DNA of 57,905 bases from NCBI GenBank assembly GCA_002361235.1, contig DESI01000049.1, forward strand, positions 1 to 57,905, written 5' to 3'. Shown here piece after piece: positions 1 through 8,326 of this stretch (its first letter is position 1; each line of letters begins with the position of its first letter). Under the pieces are notes generated by a model. That model was not told the origin of the DNA. It saw only the letters and a program-made list of their open reading frames with translations, and ran no database searches. A program made the translations under genes and the position numbers. The DNA comes from Porphyromonadaceae bacterium UBA3318. Its GTDB lineage: Bacteria > Bacteroidota > Bacteroidia > Bacteroidales > Muribaculaceae.

Positions 1-15
1 TTCTTTCAATGGCTT

Positions 16-120
16 TTAAGAATCTTTTTGGCTGTTTTCGCCAAGTTTCGGCAGTCGCAACCGAAAGGTTTCTCCTTTCTCAACTTGCGAAAACATCTCA
101 AAAATCTTCTCAAAATCCAT
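16..120 (-). CDS. small hypothetical protein, 34 aa
   Basis: A 34-residue reading frame begins with ATG at 120 and ends in TAA at 16-18. The peptide is mixed charged and hydrophobic (starts MDFEKIFEMFSQVEKGE) and has no recognised domain, signal peptide or membrane segment. An AT-rich stretch without a Shine-Dalgarno motif lies just upstream, which is normal for Bacteroidetes. It is divergent from ung. The frame stays open upstream to 273, but that extension overlaps ung and reads like non-coding translation. It may be a real small protein or chance. Confidence 0.3.
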   Translation of the reverse strand: MDFEKIFEMFSQVEKGETFRLRLPKLGENSQKDS

Positions 121-203
121 TGAAAATAAATTTAAACAGTTTCTTAGAAATGGGCAATCATCAATGCGCCTGACGCATAATAAGCATAACGATAAATAAC
201 AAG

Positions 204-884
204 ATGGAGGGAAATCAGGATATACGCATAGAGTCGGGATGGAAGCGGGTGCTGTCGCAGGAATTCGCAGCACCGTATTTCCGCGAACTTACGGCTCGGG
301 TGCGCGACGAGTATTCGCGCCCCAATAATCCGTGCTATCCTCCGGGCAGCCATATATTCGCGGCGTTCGACAACACGCCATTCGATCAGGTGAAGGTGGT
401 GATAATGGGTCAGGACCCTTATCACGGACCGGGCCAGGCCAACGGTCTGGCATTTTCCGTAGCCCCCGGCGTGCAGATACCCCCGTCGCTGCGCAACATC
501 TTCAAGGAAGTGAGCGACGACACCGGCGCCCCGATTCCCGTGGACGGCGACCTTACCCGCTGGGCGCGTCAGGGTGTCCTGCTGCTCAACGCCTCGCTGA
601 CCGTGCGCGAGCATCAGCCCAAATCGCACAGCGGCATAGGCTGGGAACGGTTCACCGAAGCGGCGGTGCGCCTCTTGGCCGAACAGCGCGACCACCTTGT
701 GTTCCTGTTGTGGGGTTCGGACGCCATACGGCGCGGCGATTTCATAGACCGCAGCCGTCACTTGGTCATGACTTGCGTGCATCCGTCGCCATTGTCGGCC
801 AGCCGCGGATTCTTCGGCAACCATCAGTTCACACGCGCCAACGAATACCTTGTGGCGCACGGCAAAACACCCATCGTATGGTGA
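204..884 (+). CDS. ung: uracil-DNA glycosylase (family 1)
   Basis: Removes uracil from DNA by cleaving the N-glycosidic bond, the first step of base excision repair; cytoplasmic monomer. The 226-aa product has the expected length. The water-activating loop GQDPYHG lies at residues 69-75 (Asp71 is the catalytic candidate) and the DNA-intercalating loop HPSPLS at 193-198. Start at 204 follows an AT-rich leader, and no better start lies upstream. The last 7 nt overlap the start of the T9SS plug gene, so the two are probably co-transcribed. Identification is secure. Confidence 0.97.
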   Translation: MEGNQDIRIESGWKRVLSQEFAAPYFRELTARVRDEYSRPNNPCYPPGSHIFAAFDNTPFDQVKVVIMGQDPYHGPGQANGLAFSVAPGVQIPPSLRNIFKEVSDDTGAPIPVDGDLTRWARQGVLLLNASLTVREHQPKSHSGIGWERFTEAAVRLLAEQRDHLVFLLWGSDAIRRGDFIDRSRHLVMTCVHPSPLSASRGFFGNHQFTRANEYLVAHGKTPIVW

Positions 885-2116
885 GACGACTGCTGACATT
901 CCTTGTAGCGCTGACCACGGTACTGACCGCGGCCCGTGCCGACATAGACACCCGTCAGCAGATATTCTCGCCCAGGTTCAAGACACTGAAGGTGCAGAAC
1001 ATCGACCTGTTCGACGCGCCGCCCGTAATCCGCATCGGCTCGCAGGACAGGATCGAGATAACGTTCGACGAAATAGGGGAGGACAACAGCTGGCTGGAAT
1101 GGCGGCTGATACACTGCAACGCCGACTGGCAGCCGTCGGCTCTTGTGGAGAGTGAATACATAGACGGTTTCAACGCCAATAAAATAGAGGATTTCGCGTA
1201 TTCCACCGCCACGTTCGTGCATTACGTGAACTATCGCATCGAGATTCCCGACGAACGGTGCGGCATACTGCGCAGCGGCAACTATCTGCTGCAGGTGTAC
1301 GACCCGCAGGAACCTGACGACGTGCTGCTGCAGGCCCGGTTCCAGGTCAGCGAGAACATGGCAGAGGTGGCCGGCACCATGACGTCGCGCACCGACCGCG
1401 GTTTCAACGACGAATGGCAGCAATTGGGCCTTGCCGTGACCGTCGACCTGCAGGACGGCTCGAATCCCTACGGCGACTATCGCGTGGAAGTGAGCCAGAA
1501 CATCGACAACGAAACGCGCATGATACCCATGCCCGGGCGCGTCAACGGCAATGTGTTGATATACGAGCACATCCCGCAGCTCATATTCCCGGCCGGAAAC
1601 GAATATCTGCGTTTCGAATCGGTGTCCAACCGCTTCGCCGGCATGAAGGTGGACTCGCTGCATTACGAGGGAACCAACTTCCACGTCTGGCTCAAGCCCG
1701 ATGCGCCGCGGGCCCGCAGGGAGTATGAATACGACCGCACGCAGCATGGCCGTTACATAGTGCGCGAATACAACGCCACCGACTCAAACATCGGTGCCGA
1801 TTACATTACGGTACATTTCCGTCTGGATACGGCCGAGATACCCGGCGGCGATGTCTATGTTGACGGCGAAATGACCGACGGCCTCTTTACCGACCGCAAC
1901 CGCATGACATATTCCGACGCCGAGGGGGCCTATCTGCTTCAGATGCCTCTGAAACAGGGAGCCTACAATTACCGTTATAAGGTGAAGGGAGCGGATGGCA
2001 AGGTACGTGACTTGGACGGCAACAAGTGGGAGACCGGCAACCAATATGTGGTGAGGGTATGGAAGCGGAGTCCCGGCGAACGCGCCGACCGCCTTGTGGG
2101 GATGGATATAATATAA
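878..2116 (+). CDS. type IX secretion system plug protein (DUF5103 family)
   Basis: 412 aa beginning with a signal peptide (MVRRLLTFLVALTTVLTAARA), followed by beta-rich sequence containing the conserved stretches IRIGSQDRIEITFDE and LRSGNYLLQVYDP typical of the DUF5103 family. In Flavobacterium a member of this family occludes the SprA translocon pore when no cargo is loaded; that role is transferred here by family. The ATG at 878 overlaps ung by 7 nt and gives a proper signal peptide, whereas the longer in-frame extension from 332 merely overlaps ung. The stop TAA shares its last A with the next start (TAATG at 2114-2118). The T9SS core genes lie about 37 kb away in this window. Confidence 0.88.
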   Translation: MVRRLLTFLVALTTVLTAARADIDTRQQIFSPRFKTLKVQNIDLFDAPPVIRIGSQDRIEITFDEIGEDNSWLEWRLIHCNADWQPSALVESEYIDGFNANKIEDFAYSTATFVHYVNYRIEIPDERCGILRSGNYLLQVYDPQEPDDVLLQARFQVSENMAEVAGTMTSRTDRGFNDEWQQLGLAVTVDLQDGSNPYGDYRVEVSQNIDNETRMIPMPGRVNGNVLIYEHIPQLIFPAGNEYLRFESVSNRFAGMKVDSLHYEGTNFHVWLKPDAPRARREYEYDRTQHGRYIVREYNATDSNIGADYITVHFRLDTAEIPGGDVYVDGEMTDGLFTDRNRMTYSDAEGAYLLQMPLKQGAYNYRYKVKGADGKVRDLDGNKWETGNQYVVRVWKRSPGERADRLVGMDII

Positions 2117-2715
2117 TGAGTATGTTGCAGATACAAGATACATTGGTGAGTCTGGACCTGATAGAGCGCTACTTCGTATGCGATCTTGACGCTTGCCTCG
2201 GCGCCTGTTGTATAGACGGCGACGAGGGTGCCCCCGTCACCAAGGAGGAGAGCGAGCGCATAGCCGAGGTGCTGGACATAGTGGAGCCGATGATGAGTCG
2301 CGCCGCCGTGCGCGAGGTGCGGGATAACGGCGTGGACTATCTGGACCGCGAGGGCGACCGCGTCACGGCCTTAGTGAACGGCTGCGAATGCGCCTTCACC
2401 ACGCGCGAGGCAAACGGCCTGTGTCTGTGCGCTCTGGAGAAAGCGTTGCGCGCCGGTAAGCTGAACCATGACGTGAAACCCATCAGCTGCCGCCTCTATC
2501 CCGTGCGGCTCAAGGAGTACGACGGCTTTACCGCCGTGAACCTGCACAGGTGGAAGATTTGCCGCCCGGCCGAGAAGTTAGGCCGCAAGCTCGGGGTCAG
2601 GGCATACGAGTTCCTGAAGGGTCCGCTTGTGGCACGCTTCGGTCAGGAATGGTACGACGAGCTGGACTTTACCGCCAAGGAATATCTGCGGCAGAAGGAG
2701 AGTTTAGAAAGTTAA
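2116..2715 (+). CDS. DUF3109 family protein
   Basis: 199-aa cysteine-rich protein with the family pattern: FVCDLDACLGACC near residue 20, GCECAF near 95, LCLCALEK, then ISCRLYP and WKICRPAE. These clustered cysteines suggest metal or Fe-S cluster binding, but the biochemical role of DUF3109 is not established. The chosen ATG at 2116 is translationally coupled to the plug gene; MLQIQDTLV two codons later is an equally good start. The stop codon lies inside a 9-bp tandem repeat array (2701-2736), so the last residues are encoded by repeat sequence. Confidence 0.85.
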   Translation: MSMLQIQDTLVSLDLIERYFVCDLDACLGACCIDGDEGAPVTKEESERIAEVLDIVEPMMSRAAVREVRDNGVDYLDREGDRVTALVNGCECAFTTREANGLCLCALEKALRAGKLNHDVKPISCRLYPVRLKEYDGFTAVNLHRWKICRPAEKLGRKLGVRAYEFLKGPLVARFGQEWYDELDFTAKEYLRQKESLES

Positions 2716-2736
2716 AAAAGTTGAGAAAGTTAAGAG
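2701..2736 (+). repeat. 9-bp tandem repeat, AGTTNAAAA family, 4 units
   Basis: Four consecutive 9-bp units of consensus AGTTNARAA run from 2701 to 2736, overlapping the stop codon of the DUF3109 gene. Arrays of the same family occur at 10875, 11578, 53046, 53492, 53527 and 55418, on both strands. Confidence 0.85.
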
Positions 2737-2754
2737 GAATGTAGAGCCTGACTT

Positions 2755-2786
2755 AATTCAAAATACCAAATTCCAAATTCAAAATT
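2755..2786 (+). repeat. AT-rich degenerate repeat before cls start
   Basis: Imperfect repeats of CAAATTC and AATTCAAAA occupy the 30 bases directly upstream of the cls start codon. There is no purine-rich ribosome-binding site. It probably serves only as an A/T-rich leader. Confidence 0.5.
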
Positions 2787-2788
2787 AT

Positions 2789-4216
2789 ATGGCGCTTCCC
2801 GGATGGCTGGATACGATGCTGATGGTGCTGTACGTGGTTACGATAGCATCGGCCATCATTGTGGTGCTCAGGGAGAACCGCAATCCCATCCGTTCGCTGT
2901 CGTGGGTGATAGCGCTGATATTCCTGCCGGTGGTCGGGCTGGTGTTCTACATATTCTTCGGCCGGTCGTTGCGAGGGCGGCGCATGGTGTCGCGCCACAA
3001 CAAGCGGCGCATGGCCACGGCCATGACCACACGAACGGTAGACCTGGACTCGCAACGGTTGGATCCGGGCGAGAAGTCGCTGATGAAACTGGCGCGGAAC
3101 ATAGCCTCCGCCGTGTACAGCGTCAACAACAGCGCCAAGATATTCACTTCCGGCTCCGCCAAGTTCGAGGCGCTGAAACACGACCTGCGCAATGCCCGCG
3201 AGTCGATATTCATGCAGTATTACATTTTTATGGACGACCATATCGGCCATGAGATAGCGGAGATACTCAAGGAGCGGGCGATGGCAGGGGTACAGGTCAA
3301 GGTGATGTACGACCATATCGGCTCGTTCTCGTCCAGCAATTCGTTCTGGCGCGACATGGAGAAGGCGGGCGTGGACACGCATCCCTTCTTCCGCGTCAAC
3401 TTCCCGCAGCTGGCCAACCGTCTGAACTGGCGCAACCACCGCAAGATGGTGATAATAGACAACAGGGTGGGCTACATAGGCGGCATGAACATCGCCGACC
3501 GTTACGACACCGGCACGAAGGGCGCACAGCCGTGGCGCGACACCCATCTGCGCGTGGAGGGTGACATAGTGGAGTCGCTGATTTTCTCGTTCATAGTGGA
3601 CTGGAACTATCTGAAGCAGCCGCGGCCATTGGAGTTTCCGAAGATGGAACCGGCGCGCATCCACTCCGGAGTGGGAATGCAGCTGGTCACATCCGGGCCC
3701 ATGAGTCAGTGGGACAACCTGTCGTTAGTGTTCCTGAAAGCCATATCGCTGGCCCGTAAGTCGATATACATACAGACGCCCTATTTTCTGCCGACGGATG
3801 CGTTGCAGAAGGCGTTGGAGGCCGCCGCGCTGTCAAAGATAGACGTGCGCATCATGATTCCCCGATTGGGCGACAGCCGCATGCTGCAGTATGCCTCGTT
3901 TTCATACGTGACGCAGTGCCTGAAGGCCGGCATCAAGGTGTATCTGTACAATCCCGGCATGCTCCATGCCAAGACCATGATAATAGACGACAATCTGGTG
4001 ACCACCGGCTCGACAAACTTTGACTTCCGGAGTTTTGAGAACAATTTCGAGAGCAACCTGCTGATATACGACAAGGAACTGAACCGCGAGATGCGCGACA
4101 TCTTCTTCCGCGACATGGGCTCGTGCACCCGTCTCAGCTACGCCGCCTGGCACCGCCGCCCGGCCCTGCAGCGCGCCTGGGAATCGGTGATCCGCCTCGT
4201 CTCCCCGATACTGTAA
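2789..4216 (+). CDS. cls: cardiolipin synthase (phospholipase D type)
   Basis: Condenses two phosphatidylglycerol molecules, or related lipids, into cardiolipin at the inner membrane. The 475-aa product has two N-terminal membrane segments (about residues 8-27 and 35-58, PLDc_N type) and two HKD catalytic motifs: HRKMVIID near 216 and HAKTMIID near 392, each followed by the usual Gly/Ser-Asn sequence (GGMN, GSTNFD). Length and domain order match bacterial Cls. The stop overlaps the next start as TAATG (4214-4218), so translation with the SprT-like gene is probably coupled. Confidence 0.94.
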   Translation: MALPGWLDTMLMVLYVVTIASAIIVVLRENRNPIRSLSWVIALIFLPVVGLVFYIFFGRSLRGRRMVSRHNKRRMATAMTTRTVDLDSQRLDPGEKSLMKLARNIASAVYSVNNSAKIFTSGSAKFEALKHDLRNARESIFMQYYIFMDDHIGHEIAEILKERAMAGVQVKVMYDHIGSFSSSNSFWRDMEKAGVDTHPFFRVNFPQLANRLNWRNHRKMVIIDNRVGYIGGMNIADRYDTGTKGAQPWRDTHLRVEGDIVESLIFSFIVDWNYLKQPRPLEFPKMEPARIHSGVGMQLVTSGPMSQWDNLSLVFLKAISLARKSIYIQTPYFLPTDALQKALEAAALSKIDVRIMIPRLGDSRMLQYASFSYVTQCLKAGIKVYLYNPGMLHAKTMIIDDNLVTTGSTNFDFRSFENNFESNLLIYDKELNREMRDIFFRDMGSCTRLSYAAWHRRPALQRAWESVIRLVSPIL

Positions 4217-4929
4217 TGCTAATTATGGAACTGAGTGCGGAATATCTGAGGGGGAGGCATGCGTATTGGAAGGGTAGGATTGCGGAGGCCGGGATATGGG
4301 ATGCGGATGGATTCCGGGCGGTGGACTTTGCCGTGCGGAAGGCGGGTAAGTTGTACGAGGGACTGTTCCATCGCAAGTATATAACTTCTAAGACAAGGCT
4401 GAGGATGGCCGATGGCGTGAACGGCCGCTTTTACGACAGAATCATACTTTATCGGAAATCGCAGGAAATGTCCGTGCGCGAGGTCGACGAGACTCTGGTG
4501 CACGAGATGATACACCAGTACATAATTCAAAACGGGATACACGATACAAGCGCCCACGGCCGCGCCTTCAGGGATTATATGCGGCGTGTCAATGCGGCGT
4601 TTCACGGAGAACTGAACATAACGGTCCGCGGCAAGATGCGTGTCGCCGAAGGACCGGGTTCCAAAACGCATCAGCTTATAGTGGTCTCGATGTACGACGG
4701 CACCTGCTACTGCTGCAGGATAATGCCGGCGAAACTTCCGCAGTTCCTGAAATTAGTCAGTAAGAATAAAAAGGCCGGGGAATTCAAGGACTATATGCAA
4801 TGTGAGTCGGACGATATGTATTTCAACTCCATACGGGCCTGTCGCACGCGCCTCCACGGCATCCGTATGCCACTCGCCGACCTCCCGGCTTTCTGCAAGA
4901 AATACAATATCAGGAGTATCGGAAAGTGA
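4216..4929 (+). CDS. SprT-like zinc metallopeptidase domain protein
   Basis: 237 aa. The HExxH zinc site HEMIH (His near residue 96) lies in the context VHEMIHQYIIQNGIHDTSAHGRAF, where the later His is the probable third ligand, as in SprT/Spartan-like domains. A C-terminal region with YDGTCYCC could form part of a zinc ribbon. The cellular role is unknown; members of this superfamily cleave DNA-protein crosslinks in eukaryotes, but nothing here demonstrates that. Start at 4216 is coupled to cls; ATG at 4225 is an alternative. The stop codon sits in the first unit of a 38-bp tandem repeat. Confidence 0.8.
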   Translation: MLIMELSAEYLRGRHAYWKGRIAEAGIWDADGFRAVDFAVRKAGKLYEGLFHRKYITSKTRLRMADGVNGRFYDRIILYRKSQEMSVREVDETLVHEMIHQYIIQNGIHDTSAHGRAFRDYMRRVNAAFHGELNITVRGKMRVAEGPGSKTHQLIVVSMYDGTCYCCRIMPAKLPQFLKLVSKNKKAGEFKDYMQCESDDMYFNSIRACRTRLHGIRMPLADLPAFCKKYNIRSIGK

Positions 4930-5001
4930 CGGCTACGGCGAGACGCCTCAGACGCAATGGGAAGTGACGGCTACGGCGAGAAGTCTCAGACGCAACGGGA
5001 A
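4926..5001 (+). repeat. 38-bp tandem duplication at convergent gene ends
   Basis: Two nearly identical 38-bp units (4926-4963 and 4964-5001) begin GTGACGGCTACGGCGAGA. The first contains the stop of the SprT-like gene (4927-4929) and the second contains the stop of the convergent kinase gene (4986-4988). A few bases of a third unit follow. Confidence 0.9.
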
Positions 5002-6233
5002 GTGAGGTTGATGGCGAAGGTGGTGAGGCGGGTGTCGGGGGCGGTGTCGGGGGCGGTGGCGAGGGAGAAACGGGCGCGGTGGGCGCGGAGGATGTCGGCT
5101 ATCAGCATCAGACCCAGGCCGCGGTCGGGACGCTTGGTGGAGAAGAAGGGGGTAAACAGTTTTTCGGCCGCTTCGGCACTTATGCCGCGGCCGTTGTCGA
5201 CAACCCGGATGCCGTTGGATTCCGTCTGAATCTGAATCAGGCCGTCGGGACGGTCGCCGATGCTTTCGGCGGCGTTGCGCACTATGTTGATCATGACGCG
5301 CTCCATCAGCATGGGGTCGATATATGCTTCTCCGGCGGATGCGTCCGGCGTGAACGTTACCGTCACGTTATCGGGCGCAAGGGCCTTGAGGGTTGGGAGT
5401 ATCCCGGCCATCCATTCATTCAGTCGTATGGGTTCGGGCGTTACGGGCGGCAGCTTGACGATGTCGGCGTATCCTCGCACGAAATTGACCAAGTTGGTGC
5501 AGCTGCGGGTGCTGCTCGTTATGGCGTCGGCCGCGAAGGGATCGTCCTGATGCATCTCGCCGAGAGAGTCGAGCACCGAAATGACACTACCCAATGTGTT
5601 GTTCACCTCGTGGCCGATGGTGCGCACTATCTTGTTGAACATCTGTTTTTCGGCCGCGGCAATCTCGTCAGTCAGACGTTCCACCAAGATGAACCGGCGT
5701 TTGAATCCAGAGTCCATGAACCAAAGTTTCGATATACGCACTATCAGGGCGTCAGCCAGACGTACGGTCTGCGACTCGCCGTCGGCCACGGATTCGATGG
5801 CCTTGGTCATGGCCGGCGACTGCATGGCGTTCCAGGCGCGGTTGGTTTCCGTGATGTTTCCGTCGAAATCGCATATCGCTATGCCGAGGGGGGAGGCGTC
5901 CACCACAAGACTCAGAAAACGGTCCTGTTCCTGAGTCTTAAGCCGTTCGGCCTTCATGGACTCGATCAGGCTGTTGTACAGATTCACCACCCGGTCGGCA
6001 TCGGGTTGCCCGGTAAGGCGCAGTCGGCTGCTGAAGTCCTGGTCCCTGAGAAGATACATGCCGTTCTCCACCGCCCGCAGCGGCTTGCTGACAGAACGGT
6101 ACTGAAACGCAAGGACAATCAGAATCGCCGCACAACCGCCGGCAATCCATGTCCATGACAGTCCGCACAGCGCGCCTGTCGCTGTGGCGACCGTCAGCAA
6201 CACAATCAGAACCGTATATATCTTGTACCTCAC
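4986..6233 (-). CDS. membrane sensor histidine kinase (NtrB/NtrY-like)
   Basis: 415 aa: two membrane segments (about 5-22 and 29-45), a HAMP-like stretch, a PAS-like region near 105-190, then dimerisation and catalytic domains. The H-box is IGHEVNN with His208 as phospho-acceptor, the N-box is ERVMINIVRNAAES (311-324), G1 is DNGRG (346-350) and G2 is GLGL (372-375). The HExxN form of the H-box is typical of kinases that pair with NtrC-family regulators. It lies 12 bp downstream of the regulator gene, so the pair forms one operon. Its neighbour is an efflux operon, which suggests that it senses envelope stress or a toxic compound (inference). Confidence 0.93.
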   Translation of the reverse strand: MRYKIYTVLIVLLTVATATGALCGLSWTWIAGGCAAILIVLAFQYRSVSKPLRAVENGMYLLRDQDFSSRLRLTGQPDADRVVNLYNSLIESMKAERLKTQEQDRFLSLVVDASPLGIAICDFDGNITETNRAWNAMQSPAMTKAIESVADGESQTVRLADALIVRISKLWFMDSGFKRRFILVERLTDEIAAAEKQMFNKIVRTIGHEVNNTLGSVISVLDSLGEMHQDDPFAADAITSSTRSCTNLVNFVRGYADIVKLPPVTPEPIRLNEWMAGILPTLKALAPDNVTVTFTPDASAGEAYIDPMLMERVMINIVRNAAESIGDRPDGLIQIQTESNGIRVVDNGRGISAEAAEKLFTPFFSTKRPDRGLGLMLIADILRAHRARFSLATAPDTAPDTRLTTFAINLTSRCV

Positions 6234-6245
6234 CGTTAATATAGG

Positions 6246-6779
6246 TTATAGTTTGTACTTCTCCAGCCGGCGATACAGCGACTGGCGGGTGATGCCGAGC
6301 TGTTTGGCGGCATCCGACATATTGCTGCCGCAACGTTTCAGAGCCGCGAGAATCGCCTCCCGCTCCATTTCGTCCAGCGTCTCGGTATGGTCCCGGGCCT
6401 TGCGCTCCGTTTCGCTGCGTTCCAATCCCTTCCTGACCTTGGATATGAGGTCCTCGTTGCTCCAGGGCTTGGTCATGAAGTCGACCGCTCCATAATTCAG
6501 AGCCTCGACCGTCAGCGGAATCGTGCCCCAGGCCGTCAGCATGATCACAGGCATGTCGGGACGGAGTATGCGGAACTTGCGCAGTATCTCGATGCCCTGC
6601 TGTCCCGTAGTGCTCAGTGTAAGGTTCATGTCCAGAACCGCCAGCCGGACGCGTTCGTCGCGCACGGCTGTCAGAGCGTCCGTCTCCGTACTGACAGGCA
6701 ACGGCTCATAGCCGGCGCGTTTCAACGCAAGGGATATGGATGTCCTCACGGCACTGTCATCGTCTACTATCAGTATCAT
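6246..6779 (-). CDS. response regulator: receiver plus Fis-type HTH, no AAA+ domain
   Basis: 177 aa. The receiver domain (1-120) has the acidic pocket Asp6-Asp8, phospho-acceptor Asp50 (LAVLDMN), Thr82 and Lys104 (FMTKPW). A short linker leads to a Fis-type helix-turn-helix (about 135-177) ending GITRQSLYRRLEKYKL, as in NtrC proteins. The sigma54-activating AAA+ domain of about 240 residues that normally separates these parts is absent, so the protein should act without sigma54, in the manner of RegA/ActR. It is encoded directly before its kinase and next to the efflux operon, its likely target. Confidence 0.93.
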   Translation of the reverse strand: MILIVDDDSAVRTSISLALKRAGYEPLPVSTETDALTAVRDERVRLAVLDMNLTLSTTGQQGIEILRKFRILRPDMPVIMLTAWGTIPLTVEALNYGAVDFMTKPWSNEDLISKVRKGLERSETERKARDHTETLDEMEREAILAALKRCGSNMSDAAKQLGITRQSLYRRLEKYKL

Positions 6780-6783
6780 AGTG

Positions 6784-6791
6784 CAAATTTA
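6784..6791 (-). promoter_or_regulatory. -7 box (TAAATTTG) of the two-component operon
   Basis: Read on the minus strand, TAAATTTG matches the Bacteroidetes TAnnTTTG element and ends only 4 nt before the regulator's ATG. The transcript would therefore be leaderless or nearly so. No convincing -33 TTTG is placed at the usual spacing. Confidence 0.5.
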
Positions 6792-6837
6792 GTAAAAAGT
6801 TAAGAGAATTAATCGGTTTGCATCTTGAAACTTGACC

Positions 6838-8325
6838 TTACATCTTGCACAGCTTGTCGATGTCGGCGTTTATGTCGCCGTCGTTTTCATAGTCGTAGAG
6901 CGTGAGCGACCGGAGCTGGTACCAGTAGTTCCAGAACTTGTACAGCTCGTTGATGTAGCGGCGTTTGCTCTCGTCCTTCTTGGACTGCGAGTCGTTGAGG
7001 TCCAGAGTGGAGATCTTGCCTATAAGGAAAGTTTCGAAATTGGTGCGGTACCGCTGGTCGGCAATCTCGTTGGCGCGCGTGGCGATGGACAGCTGCTGCT
7101 GCTGGTTGCCGAAGCGCTCCACCAATACGAACAGCTGCTGATGGAAGTCGAGCGATTCCTGGCGCAGGCGGCTTTCGGTGACGCGCCGGTTGCTCTCGGC
7201 CACCTTCACCTTGCCAAGCCGCTTGCCCCAGTCCAGCAATGGAATCTCAAAACCTATCTCTATCAGCTGGTTGCTGCGTACGCGCGAATAGGCGTCCGTG
7301 AACCGGCGGTCGGTGCCCGTGATGCCCACCTGCGCATACAGATTGATCTGGCGCATGTCGCCCTTGGCCTTGGCCACCTCATAGTCGGCCTCAAGCTGAC
7401 GGCGCCGTATGTTTTGCGCGAACTTATTGTTGTCTAATGCCCGTGTCAGCGCATCGTCGTAAGTGACGTCTGCTTCCGGCACCTTGTCTGGTACCACCGG
7501 CACAATCTCCACGTCCTCGCCAAGATCAAGGAACGAGCGGAGCGTGAACATGTCGCTTTTCAGCGTGCTCTTGCAGTCGGTCAGGTCGGACTGCGCGTCC
7601 AATACGTTCAGCTCCATCTGACGCAGGTCGTTCTCGCTGATCTGCCCCATCTTGCGCTTCTCCACGGCCACGCTGTATAGCTTGTTGGCGTTGTCAAGGT
7701 TCTGTTCGGCTATGGCCACATTCTCGCGGCTCATCACCAACGTGAAGAAATGGTTTACCGTGGCCATCGCAACGTTTTCCGTAGCACTCAGGAACGCCGC
7801 CTTGGCTTCGGAGAAGCGCACCGGCTCTATGCGGTTGTCCCACTTGAAGGTATTGACGCCGAACACCGGCTGCTGCAGGGTCAACGCCACGGGCACGGTC
7901 AGGAACCGGTCGGAACCGCCGTCCTCGAACTGCCGCATATAGTCCAGCGAGGTGCTGAGGCTGATCTTGCCGCCCGTGAAGGGTATGTTCTGGTTTATGG
8001 AGAGGGTAGCCGAGGCGTCGAGGTTATGGGTGCGTACGAAGCTGTACTCTCCCGCCTCGTTCATATACGACGTGTAGCGGTCGTTGTATGACGGAAGTTT
8101 CCCTCCGATCGAAATTTCAGGCAGGCGGTCGGCGCGGTAGCTGCGCCACTGCCAGTAGGCGGTCTTCAGTTCGTCGAGGGCCACGGCGGCATCCACGCTC
8201 TGCACGCGCGCCATGGCTATGGCGTCGTCGAGCGTCAGGGTCATCTCGCGCTCACCCTTGGCGGGGCAGGGGACGAGCGCAAGCATTCCTGCTATTATAG
8301 GTATGAAAAACTTATGTGACTGCAT
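6838..8325 (-). CDS. TolC-family outer membrane efflux channel
   Basis: 495 aa with a signal peptide (MQSHKFFIPIIAGMLALVP...AKG) followed by two repeated coiled-coil outer-membrane-efflux halves, with long heptad-rich segments such as SVAVEKRKMGQISENDLRQ. It forms the outer-membrane trimeric duct of a tripartite efflux pump. The start at 8325 gives the signal peptide and lies 1 nt after the stop of the upstream permease; an in-frame extension to 8385 would run into that gene. It is the last gene of the adaptor-ATPase-permease-permease-channel operon. Confidence 0.93.
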   Translation of the reverse strand: MQSHKFFIPIIAGMLALVPCPAKGEREMTLTLDDAIAMARVQSVDAAVALDELKTAYWQWRSYRADRLPEISIGGKLPSYNDRYTSYMNEAGEYSFVRTHNLDASATLSINQNIPFTGGKISLSTSLDYMRQFEDGGSDRFLTVPVALTLQQPVFGVNTFKWDNRIEPVRFSEAKAAFLSATENVAMATVNHFFTLVMSRENVAIAEQNLDNANKLYSVAVEKRKMGQISENDLRQMELNVLDAQSDLTDCKSTLKSDMFTLRSFLDLGEDVEIVPVVPDKVPEADVTYDDALTRALDNNKFAQNIRRRQLEADYEVAKAKGDMRQINLYAQVGITGTDRRFTDAYSRVRSNQLIEIGFEIPLLDWGKRLGKVKVAESNRRVTESRLRQESLDFHQQLFVLVERFGNQQQQLSIATRANEIADQRYRTNFETFLIGKISTLDLNDSQSKKDESKRRYINELYKFWNYWYQLRSLTLYDYENDGDINADIDKLCKM

Positions 8326-8326
8326 C

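Noticed and set aside
332..877. 5' extension of the T9SS plug frame
   Set aside because: Overlaps ung throughout; the ATG at 878 gives a signal peptide and the expected length.
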